This document shows positions 43,596 to 52,540 of a stretch of 64,000 nt of DNA, piece after piece; the stretch's first letter is position 1, and each line of letters starts with the position of its first letter. Source of the stretch: Pedobacter cryoconitis (GTDB taxonomy: Bacteria; Bacteroidota; Bacteroidia; Sphingobacteriales; Sphingobacteriaceae). The stretch is from positions 124,001 through 188,000 of the forward strand of contig NZ_JACHCC010000003.1 of the NCBI RefSeq assembly GCF_014207135.1, read 5' to 3'. Both the position numbers and the translations under genes were made by a program. The notes under the pieces are model-generated. The model made no database searches and had not been told where the DNA came from. It saw nothing but the letters and a program-made list of their open reading frames with translations.

Positions 43596-45725
43596 TTATT
43601 CTGGTATGATAATAGCCCATCCTTTTTGGAGTAAAGCAACTTTGGCTGCATTGGAAACAGATGTTCTATTGACCATTTCTAGCTCTGATCCATTCCAGTT
43701 TTGATTGTTGGTAATTTCAATTCTGCCATTATATCTGCCAGCCTTATCTAATTCAATTAACAAACGATCCAGTTCTGATGATGCGACATTTGAATAGGCC
43801 AGTTTTATATTGGTCGTATCTGATAAATTTTCTGGAATTGTTGAGAATTTTGCCCACCACTGAAAAAGAGTATCGTTATAGTTGTCCGAAAGAGAGCCCA
43901 AGAAAGTAATTTCAAAATATTGAATCTTTGCTTCTGGGTGTAAAGAAATTTGCCTTAAGTACGTGTTGCCGTTAACTGTAGGAATGAAAGAAGGATTATA
44001 TGTTATGTAAGATCTGATTTCGATTAAGTCTTTGAGAGCAGTACAATCCAAAAGGCCTTTGTTTACTTCAATGATGTTATACTGTGCGAAATATAGATAT
44101 TGCAGGTTTTTAAATGAATTAATGAAGTCCTTATTGATCTCGAAATTGGAAAATTTAGGTGTAACAAGAAGATAATATATTTCGAACCCAATTTTCATTT
44201 TCTTAACTCCTAGTGGGTTGAGAATGTATTTTATTATCTTTGTTCCACTTTGTTCGCCCAGGTACCAATTGGTTACGCCTCTTCCTATATATTCTGAAAC
44301 CTTTGTTTCCGTATTATCTTTATTAAGATGGAATATCTGAACTATAACATCTTGAGCTATATCTTGATGCCATTCAGATATTTGAAAGAATTTATCATTC
44401 GGTAAGGAATAATTAGCAGGACAACCATATAATCTGCAATACTCAATGGTTTGTTTATCTGATAAGTCGATATCTCCAATATCAATGATTACAGGGCCGA
44501 CAGGAGGAGGGATAGTAATCACATTATAAGGTGATCCTTTTGAAATATATAAGGTATTTGCATCTTTTTCTGTTGCAGGTAAAGCAGCGTACTCATCAGT
44601 TGTGACCTGTCTGATTGTTTTAATCAGGTTTGTAGGGTTTCCGCCTGTTGGTACCGAAGAGCGTACTAATACATTCCAGCGGATACCATCCGAGTAATAA
44701 ATACATTTATCTCTTGAAACGTATAAGAAGCTTCCTTCTCCAGGCACTAATTCAGGAAGATCATTTACAGAATTTACGCTCAATAACCTATTTCTTACCC
44801 CCCTTTCAGTACTCCAAAGTGTTCCATTTTCGTCTCTTTCTATAGCGCCGTCTTGTAAATCCGGAGTTAATATTCCTGCGCGCAGGGTAATACCAGAGCT
44901 AAAGGACCAGCGGACTGTTATAATCTGTGACTGTGATTTGATCCAGGTCCACCAGTTAAACAATTTTAACCTGCTTATTACTTTATTGTCTTCTGTTACA
45001 ACATCACTGATTTGTGTCTCAGGATCACTGGCAATTGCAGTGTCCTGCAGTTTGTTGAGTTTTGCCAATAAAGGATCGGTAAAGGCATTTGTATCTGGAT
45101 TACTTTCATAAGCTGCTTTAATCTGACTGGCAGACATAGCAGCATTCAATAAATCGGGGTCACTGATTTTAAGATAGGTCGCGTTTGTTCCTTTTGTTGT
45201 TGCTTTGTATAACGCCCAGCGTCCATCCCCATCATCGATAACAAATAGGTTCATCGGTAATGTTGTGATATTAAATGCATCTCTGGCTGCTATATTGGCA
45301 ACGGTTATTTCTTTGAAACTATCAGCAATTTTCTCGTAAAGCTTCATGAAAGTATCACCATCTTCCGGGACACCTGCCTTTAAAGCAGCATCGTAATTTT
45401 CTAACGCTATCGTTATATCCTCTCTGTTTGCCTTGATATTCAATAGCTGTTGTAAGCCATCAATCTGACTGATCGGATGGGTATGATTTAAATCTGCTTT
45501 CGAGGAGAAAAGATTGTGATGTGCATTTCCATCGGTCAGATGACCAGTAAAAGCTTCCTGATCGGCTTTCTCCTGAAAACGGTTATCCAGATTTTCTATG
45601 GCTGAAGAGGGGATAGTCTGGTCTTTATGCCAGAAACTATCCCAGGTATCCCAGAATTGCTGTTGAGTAGGTTTTAATCCCGTTTTGAACCAGGCTTTAA
45701 TAGTATTTAAAGATTGTTTTGCCAT
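43596..45725 (-). CDS. tail fibre protein, anchor type with leucine-rich-like tip (709 aa)
   Basis: The longest of the four anchor-bearing fibres. Anchor MAKQSLNTIKAWFKTGLKP with QQFWDTWDSFWHKDQ and SSAIENLDNRFQEKADQEAF; shaft with KADLNHTHPISQIDGLQQL and a phage-like DAFNITTLPMNLFVIDDGDG segment. The last ~200 residues are different from the other fibres: short leucine/isoleucine-rich turns (FKNLQYLYFAQYNIIEV, CTALKDLIEIRSY, TYLRQISLHPEAKIQYF, RIEITNNQNWNGS) suggesting a leucine-rich-repeat-like receptor domain. It therefore probably targets a different receptor from the paired 527-residue fibres. Confidence 0.8.
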   Translation of the reverse strand: MAKQSLNTIKAWFKTGLKPTQQQFWDTWDSFWHKDQTIPSSAIENLDNRFQEKADQEAFTGHLTDGNAHHNLFSSKADLNHTHPISQIDGLQQLLNIKANREDITIALENYDAALKAGVPEDGDTFMKLYEKIADSFKEITVANIAARDAFNITTLPMNLFVIDDGDGRWALYKATTKGTNATYLKISDPDLLNAAMSASQIKAAYESNPDTNAFTDPLLAKLNKLQDTAIASDPETQISDVVTEDNKVISRLKLFNWWTWIKSQSQIITVRWSFSSGITLRAGILTPDLQDGAIERDENGTLWSTERGVRNRLLSVNSVNDLPELVPGEGSFLYVSRDKCIYYSDGIRWNVLVRSSVPTGGNPTNLIKTIRQVTTDEYAALPATEKDANTLYISKGSPYNVITIPPPVGPVIIDIGDIDLSDKQTIEYCRLYGCPANYSLPNDKFFQISEWHQDIAQDVIVQIFHLNKDNTETKVSEYIGRGVTNWYLGEQSGTKIIKYILNPLGVKKMKIGFEIYYLLVTPKFSNFEINKDFINSFKNLQYLYFAQYNIIEVNKGLLDCTALKDLIEIRSYITYNPSFIPTVNGNTYLRQISLHPEAKIQYFEITFLGSLSDNYNDTLFQWWAKFSTIPENLSDTTNIKLAYSNVASSELDRLLIELDKAGRYNGRIEITNNQNWNGSELEMVNRTSVSNAAKVALLQKGWAIIIPE

Positions 45726-45954
45726 AATTATAATTTCGTGGTGTAAGCATATGTAAGGAAATGGGGAATTGTATTAAAAGGCCGATTGTTACCCTCTGTA
45801 AATAATGTTCAATCAGATGAGATTCAGCATCCTTAATGAGTAGGTTTTTGTGTTATCTGCTGCACGAAGATTTTGCCTTACATCGTTGATTACTGGTGTG
45901 CTTTTGCATTATTTTTTGTCCTGAGAAAATAATCAGAAATCGGCGACGGTTATT
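45726..45954. other. 229-bp gap inside the fibre operon, nothing recognised
   Basis: No ORF, strong hairpin or promoter is apparent. The long gap breaks the otherwise tight spacing of the fibre region and may mark a cassette junction. Confidence 0.3.
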
Positions 45955-46806
45955 TTAATATTTTCCTATTATTATCCAAGTTGTACCAGTTGACTGAATA
46001 GTTACCGCCCCATTGGCATTATTAAAACTATATGTTGAAAGTCCGTCAATTAATTCAGAGTCATAAGGTTCAATAATCGTGTTATACACACTATCGCTAT
46101 TCGTTCTTTTAATAACAAAAATGCGTCCTGTAAGAGTGGAGGCCTGCGGTAAACCAACGGCTGTAACATTATTTGCAGCATTAGTCAACGTCGTATAATA
46201 ATTTGCACTTACATAAGGATTTGGAACGTTATTGTGATTTAATATAGGTAACTGAACTCCGTTTGCGCTAATAGCATTTGCACACCGAAAATCAGTCGCA
46301 TACAACAGAGCACGAACGTATGTAGTATTGGTAAAAGTGGAATTGCTAAAGGTGTTAGTCCCATAAAAAGTATTGCTACTAAACCAAGTATTGGCTGTTT
46401 GCAGATCTCCTTTATTACTTAAAGCAGTGTTAACTGCTGTAGCACTTGGAGCGACCGTAGTGCTTGGCGTTAAGTTGTTTTGTACTTTTGCATTAATGGC
46501 TGCGGCTTGTGCTGTACTTACAGGCTTGTTGGAATCATTTGTGTTATCTACATTATCTAAATTTAGATCACCACTATTTAGCAATACTGCCCCAAGCTTA
46601 CCATTGACAGAAATTACACCACTTTTAAATTCGGACTGAGGGAAACGACGAACTGTCCCATCTGATCCCAGAACCATTAAACTATCATTTTTACTTCCCA
46701 GAGGAACATTTTTAATTTTCACCTGCCCAGGGAATGTTTGTGTTTGTGCATGGCAAATTGTTGTTGTCAGGGCAAAAAACAGGGCCAATATTAATCTAAT
46801 TTTCAT
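45955..46806 (-). CDS. fibre-like protein with Sec signal peptide (283 aa)
   Basis: It begins with a clear export signal (MKIRLILALFFALTTTICHA, cleavage before QTQ), unlike any normal tail protein. The mature part has GVISVNGKLGAVLLNSGDLN, then DNVDNTNDSNKPVSTAQAAA, which is the repeat-like adhesion segment common in phage tail fibres, and a C-terminal beta region ending TGTTWIIIGKY. It overlaps the preceding small gene by 11 bp, so it is part of the operon. It may be a surface-exposed decoy, receptor blocker or adhesin; no function is known. Confidence 0.75.
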   Translation of the reverse strand: MKIRLILALFFALTTTICHAQTQTFPGQVKIKNVPLGSKNDSLMVLGSDGTVRRFPQSEFKSGVISVNGKLGAVLLNSGDLNLDNVDNTNDSNKPVSTAQAAAINAKVQNNLTPSTTVAPSATAVNTALSNKGDLQTANTWFSSNTFYGTNTFSNSTFTNTTYVRALLYATDFRCANAISANGVQLPILNHNNVPNPYVSANYYTTLTNAANNVTAVGLPQASTLTGRIFVIKRTNSDSVYNTIIEPYDSELIDGLSTYSFNNANGAVTIQSTGTTWIIIGKY

Positions 46807-46966
46807 CTGTTGTAATTGTTAGTTTTTTGAAACTTGTTAATTGGTTCCTGTTTCCTCCGTGGAATCTGGCTGTAATAAATTTCTTTAGAGCCAGCTTAAG
46901 GCTTTGCGGATACAAGAACCCGGGTTCATTAACGAGTTCTGTTAATTGTTCATTTGTATATGACAT
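46796..46966 (-). CDS. small protein in fibre operon (56 aa)
   Basis: ATG at 46966 (MSYTNEQLTELVNEPGFLYP) gives 56 residues; an in-frame ATG upstream at 47041 would overlap the previous gene by 59 bp and reads less like a start. Basic C-terminal half (KFITARFHGGNRNQ). It overlaps the exported fibre-like gene by 11 bp. Function unknown; a small adaptor or chaperone for a fibre is possible. Confidence 0.6.
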   Translation of the reverse strand: MSYTNEQLTELVNEPGFLYPQSLKLALKKFITARFHGGNRNQLTSFKKLTITTDEN

Positions 46967-46982
46967 AATATTTGTTTTTAGT

Positions 46983-47528
46983 CTACAATTCAATTTGTTC
47001 GAGTATGGTATAACTGGCCTCACTACTGAGTTCTCCACCACTGTATTTGGCAGTCACCATTTTGCCCGGACTTATAAAACCCCTAACCCAGTCATTTACC
47101 TGTAGCTGGTCTTCAATATTCCCCTGGGCTTTGAATATCTGAAAGGAACCAAATGAAATCTGGCCACTTGTTACTGCCGAGATTGTATTATCTGCACTTA
47201 TTTGAATTCCAGTCCCTTGCTTAAGTAGATCCTGCTTACTAAATAGTTTTTCAGTAAGCTGGCTGATATCACCAATCTGATGCTGATGGTTCCGATCAGC
47301 TTTAGCTGAAAAAAGTTGTTTATGCGCATTTTCATCGGTCAGGTGACCAGTAAAAGCTTCCTGATCAGCCTTCTCCTGGAAACGGTTATCCAGGTTTTCA
47401 ATAGCGGAGGAGGGGATAGTCTGGTCTTTGTGCCAGAAACTGTCCCAGGTATCCCAGAATTGCAGCTGTGATGGCTTTAAACCAGTTTTGAACCAGTTTT
47501 TAATGGTGTTTATGGATTGTTTAGACAT
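46983..47528 (-). CDS. short tail fibre, anchor type (181 aa)
   Basis: The anchor MSKQSINTIKNWFKTGLKP with QLQFWDTWDSFWHKDQ, followed by SSAIENLDNRFQEKADQEAF and LTDENAHKQLFSAKADRNHQ, almost identical in protein to the 709-residue fibre and at DNA level over about 200 bp. The tip is short: a beta segment from TGIQISADNTISAV ends at YTILEQIEL. Either a small fibre, or a cassette that lost its large tip. It comes right after the collar-domain fibre (2 bp). Confidence 0.78.
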   Translation of the reverse strand: MSKQSINTIKNWFKTGLKPSQLQFWDTWDSFWHKDQTIPSSAIENLDNRFQEKADQEAFTGHLTDENAHKQLFSAKADRNHQHQIGDISQLTEKLFSKQDLLKQGTGIQISADNTISAVTSGQISFGSFQIFKAQGNIEDQLQVNDWVRGFISPGKMVTAKYSGGELSSEASYTILEQIEL

Positions 47529-47530
47529 GA

Positions 47531-48388
47531 TTAAAGTTTAATAATATAAGCCATTGCGAAATATGGAGGCATATTATTGTGTGGCTGATCTCCACCTCTG
47601 TCATCAGTTAAATTGTTACTATAATCACCATCTTTATCTCCCCATATCCTGGAAACAGCTAGCCCGCCTCTGCCAGCTAAACCGTCTCCTTTACCCATAG
47701 GGGAGGATGGGCCATGTCGGTGTTTAGGCATTTCGTCCTGGGTTAACCTGTGATCTTTTTCACCACCCAGCTGACCTACATAATAAGAACTGCCGGCGCC
47801 AAGTACAAAGCGGTCTCTCAGGTCTGGTCTTCCGGACTGTCCGTCACATAAGGCAAAACCTGACGGGATTGTCGTAATTGAGCCACTCCAGATCAGGATG
47901 CACCCCGCGGGTAATTTAGTCTCGACTTTATCATTCAATAGCTTTACTGCCCTGGAAGTCGCTAATGTGTTTTCATCGTCCAGATCAATGGCGGAGCTGC
48001 TCTGATTGGGCAGGTTTCTGAACAGGGAAAGCGGTTTTAATCTCATCAGAGAAGAAAATGGAATGGCAGCTGTTCCAGTACCGAAAGTGACGTAACGGGT
48101 GAAAAATACATCTCTGGTTTGTCCGTTCTCAAACGATCTGGTCTGCTTGTCTTCACGGATAATTAAATTACTTTGTGATAAGCCACCACGGAATGCTATT
48201 ACCTCGCCATTAATGACAACATAGCCATCAGATACCGAACTGCCAGATACTGTACAGCCGGAAAGAATGTAGTTATCACCAGCCAGGGCTGCGAGTCCCT
48301 GCAGGCTCTTATAAGTCTCCTGCATGAAGTTTAAAGTGTCGGTTTCTAGTGGAAACCCGCCGGTTTGTTGAAAATCTATATTGTTCAT
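47531..48388 (-). CDS. tail collar-domain fibre protein (285 aa)
   Basis: The C-terminal half is a textbook collar/short-tail-fibre domain: IPSGFALCDGQSGRPDLRDR, VLGAGSSYYVGQLGGEKDHR, LTQDEMPKHRHGPSS, and the closing GGDQPHNNMPPYFAMAYIIK. HRH and PHNN residues bind metal ions in such trimers. The N-terminus (MNNIDFQQTGGFPLETDTLN) should join the baseplate. It sits between the gpI-like gene (4-bp overlap) and the first anchor fibre, the position of Mu tail fibre genes. Confidence 0.88.
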   Translation of the reverse strand: MNNIDFQQTGGFPLETDTLNFMQETYKSLQGLAALAGDNYILSGCTVSGSSVSDGYVVINGEVIAFRGGLSQSNLIIREDKQTRSFENGQTRDVFFTRYVTFGTGTAAIPFSSLMRLKPLSLFRNLPNQSSSAIDLDDENTLATSRAVKLLNDKVETKLPAGCILIWSGSITTIPSGFALCDGQSGRPDLRDRFVLGAGSSYYVGQLGGEKDHRLTQDEMPKHRHGPSSPMGKGDGLAGRGGLAVSRIWGDKDGDYSNNLTDDRGGDQPHNNMPPYFAMAYIIKL

Positions 48389-48852
48389 ATGGTTTCTATT
48401 GTATATCGTTTACTTGCTAGTTTGTAAAAATCAACCAATGCGATTAACTGGTAATGATTGGTTTGGGTATTGAGTTCGGATGGGATCATGACCTTAAAAT
48501 CGGTGCCTGTATCGGCGAAACTGGTGCTGGGCTGTAAGTATAAGCTGCCCAGGTAATGAGGCTGGTTTTCGGCCATTGTATAGAGATAAGTCCGTTTAAA
48601 CCGGTTACCGTCATCGATGAAAATCCTTCTTAGTTCTGCATCAAACAGGTCGTTAAGAACTTTTCTCAGATAACAAACCTGTCCGTTATGATCTAGTTTA
48701 TAGAGGTTGTCTTCCCGCTTGATATACCAAAGCTGATATAGCATGGAGATAGGGGTAACCAACGCCTGGATATAACCTGTGATAAGATTTTTCCTGAGGA
48801 AAGTTGGCAGTAATAAGACTGCAAGCTTTTTGAAATCTATTTTATACCACAT
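48385..48852 (-). CDS. baseplate gpI/gp48-like protein
   Basis: A 155-residue protein placed exactly where Mu gp48 and P2 gpI sit, between the J-like wedge and the fibre genes. It overlaps the J-like gene by 11 bp and the collar fibre by 4 bp. Sequence features are modest: KIDFKKLAVLLLPTFLRKNL at the start and FDAELRRIFIDDGNRFKRTY in the middle. Assignment rests mostly on gene order; it probably links wedge and fibre. Confidence 0.65.
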   Translation of the reverse strand: MWYKIDFKKLAVLLLPTFLRKNLITGYIQALVTPISMLYQLWYIKREDNLYKLDHNGQVCYLRKVLNDLFDAELRRIFIDDGNRFKRTYLYTMAENQPHYLGSLYLQPSTSFADTGTDFKVMIPSELNTQTNHYQLIALVDFYKLASKRYTIETI

Positions 48853-49681
48853 AACTTAATCCGTTAAAGTCTACGATTTCGAAATATCCTGAAACTGGTA
48901 TCTGGCGGACATTAATTTCTTGTGGTGTACCATAATTTTGTGTATTTGCATCAATCCAGCTGCTTTGTGCACTGTCAACATGAGGGATCTCTACGCCCGG
49001 GATCAATTGCAGCTTATCTACCAGATGAGCCAGAATCAGTTCTCCGTTAAAGGGCATTTCTTTTAAATATTGCTTTATTGCTTCTTCTACAGGTTTGCCT
49101 CCCAAGGCAATACTACTTCCATCGGCATCCAGTAATAGGGGATCGCGGTAAATCCGCATCTTTAAATAAAGCTTGTCTGGTAAAAAGTTGATTACGGAGG
49201 TTCGTACTCCAGCATCCCTGATCTCTGCCAGGTAGCTTTCGAAACTTCCTTTTTGTGCAGCAGTAATTGGTTTTAAACTTCCGGCAATTTCAGTGGCGAT
49301 TTTTACAATCAGGCGGCTGTCTGCTTCTGCTTCAGTTACTGCAGCATATTTAATAATTTTACTATTTTCAATTAAATCTGCAGGCATACCGGTATTGTTA
49401 TAATAATCAGTATCCTTAACCAGTGGAGAACCATATTGAAAAGCCAGTGTTTTTTCTCGGTACCAACGTGCGGTATGTGGTTTTAATAACGATATTTTGG
49501 TATCTGTTTCTGCTTTGTGAAGGTCAAACAGTTTTTCGAGTGTGTAGATGGCATAAGCAATAACAAATGTTATCAACCGCCAGATGGCTACACTACTTGT
49601 ACTGTTGAGTACATCCAATTCGGAATTGGTCTCTTTTGCCCGAATAATTTCTGCTTGTATTTGTTCTATGTCTCTTGCCAT
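48842..49681 (-). CDS. baseplate J/gp47-like wedge protein
   Basis: Starts at ATG 49681 (MARDIEQIQAEIIRAKETNS), right after the LysM-like gene stop; the in-frame ATG at 49717 would overlap that gene. 279 residues. It shows the typical features of gpJ-like proteins: an amphipathic N-terminus, FAFQYGSPLVKDTDYYNNTG-like segment (LAFQYGSPLVKDTDYYN), and the terminal VEIPHVDSAQSSWIDANTQN region. In Mu-like tails it is a major baseplate wedge component that anchors fibres. Synteny supports this firmly. Confidence 0.75.
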   Translation of the reverse strand: MARDIEQIQAEIIRAKETNSELDVLNSTSSVAIWRLITFVIAYAIYTLEKLFDLHKAETDTKISLLKPHTARWYREKTLAFQYGSPLVKDTDYYNNTGMPADLIENSKIIKYAAVTEAEADSRLIVKIATEIAGSLKPITAAQKGSFESYLAEIRDAGVRTSVINFLPDKLYLKMRIYRDPLLLDADGSSIALGGKPVEEAIKQYLKEMPFNGELILAHLVDKLQLIPGVEIPHVDSAQSSWIDANTQNYGTPQEINVRQIPVSGYFEIVDFNGLSYVV

Positions 49682-49683
49682 AA

Positions 49684-49974
49684 TTAGCTTACTATAAAAT
49701 CGTAACTGATTGCCCAATAGTCTATACCCTCGGGTCTGTTAATTGTTCCTTCTCCGGTCTTGCTGAATCCGGTAGAGGGGATGTTTTTCATGCTGATCAA
49801 TACCAGCCTGTCGGGGTTGTAATCTGGCAGGGAAATCAGCGTGCCAGCCTGCAGATCCTCCGTATGACTGGAGTTATTAAATACAGCCAGGTCAATAGCA
49901 TAAATGGCAGTACCATATACATGTACAGAAATATCCCACCAGGTCTGCTGTTCGTAAATTTTATACTGTTTCAT
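49684..49974 (-). CDS. LysM-like tail protein (gpX-like)
   Basis: A 96-residue protein with a LysM-type fold: YKIYEQQTWWDISVHVYGTA followed by IDLAVFNNSSHTEDLQAGTL and ISLPDYN. Such small LysM proteins (P2 gpX, Mu gp43-like parts) sit in the tail hub or baseplate core. It overlaps the gp25-like wedge gene by 14 bp. Confidence 0.72.
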   Translation of the reverse strand: MKQYKIYEQQTWWDISVHVYGTAIYAIDLAVFNNSSHTEDLQAGTLISLPDYNPDRLVLISMKNIPSTGFSKTGEGTINRPEGIDYWAISYDFIVS

Positions 49975-50248
49975 ATGCTCCGTTTAGATTTACTCCATCT
50001 TCATTGATATCCAGTTCTTTGACTGAAAATCCGTCAGCCTCAAGCTGTACACGGATGTCACGGTATAAAGAGCGGTCTATAGCTCCGTTTTGCGCCCTGC
50101 TGATATCGATTCCTACCTGCGGAGCTTCTTTCCATTCTCCCTGTTTGCTTTTTAAAATCAACTCTACCTGCTGGGCATCAGATTCTTCAACATAGAAGTC
50201 ACCTCTGACGATTAATGCATCATCATCTTTAATTAGAATGTCTTTCAT
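49961..50248 (-). CDS. gp25/gpW-like baseplate wedge protein
   Basis: A 95-residue protein with SDAQQVELILKSKQGEWKEA and PQVGIDISRAQNG, the hallmark of the gpW/gp25 (Mu gp46-like) wedge family that joins the sheath to the wedge. Position before the LysM-like and J-like genes matches Mu and P2 gene order. Separated from the next gene upstream by 2 bp. Confidence 0.78.
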   Translation of the reverse strand: MKDILIKDDDALIVRGDFYVEESDAQQVELILKSKQGEWKEAPQVGIDISRAQNGAIDRSLYRDIRVQLEADGFSVKELDINEDGVNLNGAYETV

Positions 50249-50250
50249 TT

Positions 50251-50469
50251 TTATTCTATTGTCATGTTTATAGTTCCTGTTACAGGGCCGTTAGGACTGA
50301 CCAAACCGCTGATGTAATTCAACTTTAGCGACTTGATCTCGGTAATCACGGCCTGAGCTATGGCATCTGAAATTCTGTCTAAAGAGGTATTTGCATCTTG
50401 TTCTTCGCTTTGCTCAGCCTTGATGGCGTCTTTAATTTTCTGCTTTAATCTTTGCTGGTTTAAACTCAT
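50251..50469 (-). CDS. small tail protein (72 aa)
   Basis: A 72-residue helical protein (LKQKIKDAIKAEQSEEQDAN) ending GPVTGTINMTIE. It overlaps the spike gene stop by 4 bp and precedes the gp25-like gene. No family is recognised. Likely a minor baseplate component. Confidence 0.55.
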   Translation of the reverse strand: MSLNQQRLKQKIKDAIKAEQSEEQDANTSLDRISDAIAQAVITEIKSLKLNYISGLVSPNGPVTGTINMTIE

Positions 50470-50939
50470 TTTAAAAAGCTTTTAAATCGGTTTTCAATAG
50501 AGGTGAACTGGGCTTCGTTGATTAATTTGATGGTTGGTCCCATATTGGTTGTGAAAGTCATTGCTTTAATGGCCGCAAATAAATCAAGCATCAGCTTTTT
50601 TAAGGTTTCCTGTTCCTTTTGAAGCAGGAAACCTTCTGGGGTCATTTCAAACCTGGTTTTTTCGACTTGAAAGCTGGCAGCGGTGATCTCACCTGTATTG
50701 GCTATAACAGCTGTCTCCTTGTTGATAAAAACCACGGCAACCAGGCTGTCTTTTTTAGGAAGAAGAAGAAAACCTCCGTGATCACTATCAGCCTGCAGAT
50801 AAACTCCGAAAATCTCTGCACCGCCATCTATTGGCTTTACATCACAGGTCATTTCCTGATCGTCAACTGCAATTACCTGGCAGATTTTAGTATATATTTC
50901 GTCACCGGTCTGTGCAAGTGCCTGTATTAATTCTTTCAT
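50466..50939 (-). CDS. baseplate spike-like protein (gpV/gp45-like)
   Basis: A 157-residue protein lying just after the hub gene. The first half is an OB-like beta segment (QVIAVDDQEMTCDVKPIDGG, then VYLQADSDHGGFLLLPKKDS) as in gpV/gp45 central spikes; the C-terminal 40 residues are helical. The cell-puncturing needle tip motif of phage Mu (HxH iron site) is not visible, so this may be a short or separately capped spike. Confidence 0.65.
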   Translation of the reverse strand: MKELIQALAQTGDEIYTKICQVIAVDDQEMTCDVKPIDGGAEIFGVYLQADSDHGGFLLLPKKDSLVAVVFINKETAVIANTGEITAASFQVEKTRFEMTPEGFLLQKEQETLKKLMLDLFAAIKAMTFTTNMGPTIKLINEAQFTSIENRFKSFLK

Positions 50940-50942
50940 AGA

Positions 50943-51950
50943 TTACGCTCCTGTTTTATTCATATTAATCTGTGGGCCCAATTCGATTTTTTGACGATAG
51001 CCGCTGATCCCGAATTTGACCTCATTCTTTTTAATCAGGTAGGTGCCTGCCGGGCCATCTGTGGGGTAGATCTCAATCATATCACAAGGATTGACCAGGG
51101 GCTCTCCAAAAGCCTCGAAACTGCCTTTCAATCCGTCTTCTTTATAAGTATCCAGAGATTGCTGTGCATACTTGGTCAGATCTTCCTCCTCCAGTCCGTC
51201 AATCCTCAGTTTAATAATGTCTTTTCCATCTTTATCACCTAACTCGACTCGTATTTCTTTGTGTTTCTTATTGAAGGAGACTGCAACAACTTTTGCTTTT
51301 ACATTTGACCTGTCACGATATTCGAAGCTTTCTGTAATAATGGTTTTTCCCGATGCAAACCTTACCTTGCTGCGGTTGTCAAGAGGATACTTCAAACCTG
51401 CATAGAGAATGTTTTCTCCGTTAATTTTGCGGAAGTAAATATTCAGTTTACATTTTTCCTTTATTTCCTGCAGTTCTTCAGAAATAGTGTTCTTGGATAC
51501 GCGGTAATCACCAATCTTTAATGTGTCATCGACGAGCTGAAAATTAATACCTGTATCTTTCATGATATGGTTCATGACTTCTTTGAGCAGGGCTGATTTG
51601 AAGCCTTTTTCAATAGGTTTTTGCTGTTTAAGCTGAAACATGTCATCTTCACAGGTTAATTTTACAGGATTTTTAGTGTCGATATTTTTGATGATCCCCG
51701 AAAAACGTAGCTTCAGGTCATCATCATAACCTAACCTGATACTGATTTTATCCCCTCTTTTGATAGGTAATCCACTGTAGGTATCTTTGTTGATCTGCCA
51801 TTTGATTTTTTTGGGAAGCTCTATTTCGCAGGTGTCGGTTAAATTACTCACATCACTTACGATAGTACAATTCACCAGTGAATTAAATTCCCAGCTCAAT
51901 TTTTCTCCTGTAATCTGAGTGATGGTGATTTTACTGCACAGTCTTAACAT
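50943..51950 (-). CDS. baseplate hub protein (gpD/gp44-like)
   Basis: A 335-residue protein with the features of the gp27-like hub (late control gpD, Mu P): KRGDKISIRLGYDDDLKLRF followed by SGIIKNIDTKNPVKLTCEDD, and KFGISGYRQKIELG near the C-terminus. This trimer forms the base of the tail tube. It overlaps the upstream 202-residue gene by 20 bp. Its position after the tape-measure region matches Mu. Confidence 0.82.
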   Translation of the reverse strand: MLRLCSKITITQITGEKLSWEFNSLVNCTIVSDVSNLTDTCEIELPKKIKWQINKDTYSGLPIKRGDKISIRLGYDDDLKLRFSGIIKNIDTKNPVKLTCEDDMFQLKQQKPIEKGFKSALLKEVMNHIMKDTGINFQLVDDTLKIGDYRVSKNTISEELQEIKEKCKLNIYFRKINGENILYAGLKYPLDNRSKVRFASGKTIITESFEYRDRSNVKAKVVAVSFNKKHKEIRVELGDKDGKDIIKLRIDGLEEEDLTKYAQQSLDTYKEDGLKGSFEAFGEPLVNPCDMIEIYPTDGPAGTYLIKKNEVKFGISGYRQKIELGPQINMNKTGA

Positions 51951-52539
51951 CTTGCTTTTCTTTTAATAGGATTTCATAAGTAGTATCAGATAACATGGTA
52001 ATTGAAATACTCTGACGGTTACTGTGTGTTTCCTGGGTCAGCGAAAATTTTTGAATGACTGCCGAGTTGATTCCGAAGTAGGCTAAAAAATCACTGGTTA
52101 CGGTGAGGGACTCTTTAATTTTCAGAAATTTATTTAGCCTTTTTATCTGGTCTGTAGGATATGCTTTAGAAGCGGCACTTAAATCACCTTCTTTGTAGTT
52201 AGTGATTCCGGCTGCGATACCAATAGTATAATCTCCCTGTGCTACATACTCCTTGATGGTCCCATCCCTGCCTTGTAAAGCTGTAGAAATGATGTTTTTC
52301 TCCAGGTTGACAGTGATGATACATTCTTCGAAAACGAAACTGCCAATTTCGGCATCATGGTGTTTCAATTCCAGGGAAGTAATCCAGGAAGTACCTGTTA
52401 ATTCTTCTACTGATTTGAAGTCGGGCTTATCCTGGTCTTTGACTCTGAAAGGTTTGGCCTGACTGAAACGAAATAGCAGGTTTTGTGCAGTACCCACTGC
52501 GAGTTGTTGTGTATTGGGTAATTGAATAGGGCTCTCCAT
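51931..52539 (-). CDS. tail protein between tape measure and hub (202 aa)
   Basis: A 202-residue protein in the slot of Mu gp43 (N). It shows TSWITSLELKHHDAEIGSFV and VAQGDYTIGIAAGITNYKEG, suggesting beta sheet; a C-terminal region reads HSNRQSISITMLSDTTYEIL. No LysM motif is seen. It is 1 bp after the tape-measure gene and overlaps the hub gene by 20 bp. A distal tube or hub-adaptor role is inferred from order only. Confidence 0.6.
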   Translation of the reverse strand: MESPIQLPNTQQLAVGTAQNLLFRFSQAKPFRVKDQDKPDFKSVEELTGTSWITSLELKHHDAEIGSFVFEECIITVNLEKNIISTALQGRDGTIKEYVAQGDYTIGIAAGITNYKEGDLSAASKAYPTDQIKRLNKFLKIKESLTVTSDFLAYFGINSAVIQKFSLTQETHSNRQSISITMLSDTTYEILLKEKQDVKTVQ

Positions 52540-52540
52540 T

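Noticed and set aside
46827..47105. plus-strand frame opposite the short fibre and small gene
   Set aside because: Antisense to supported genes, no features of a real protein.
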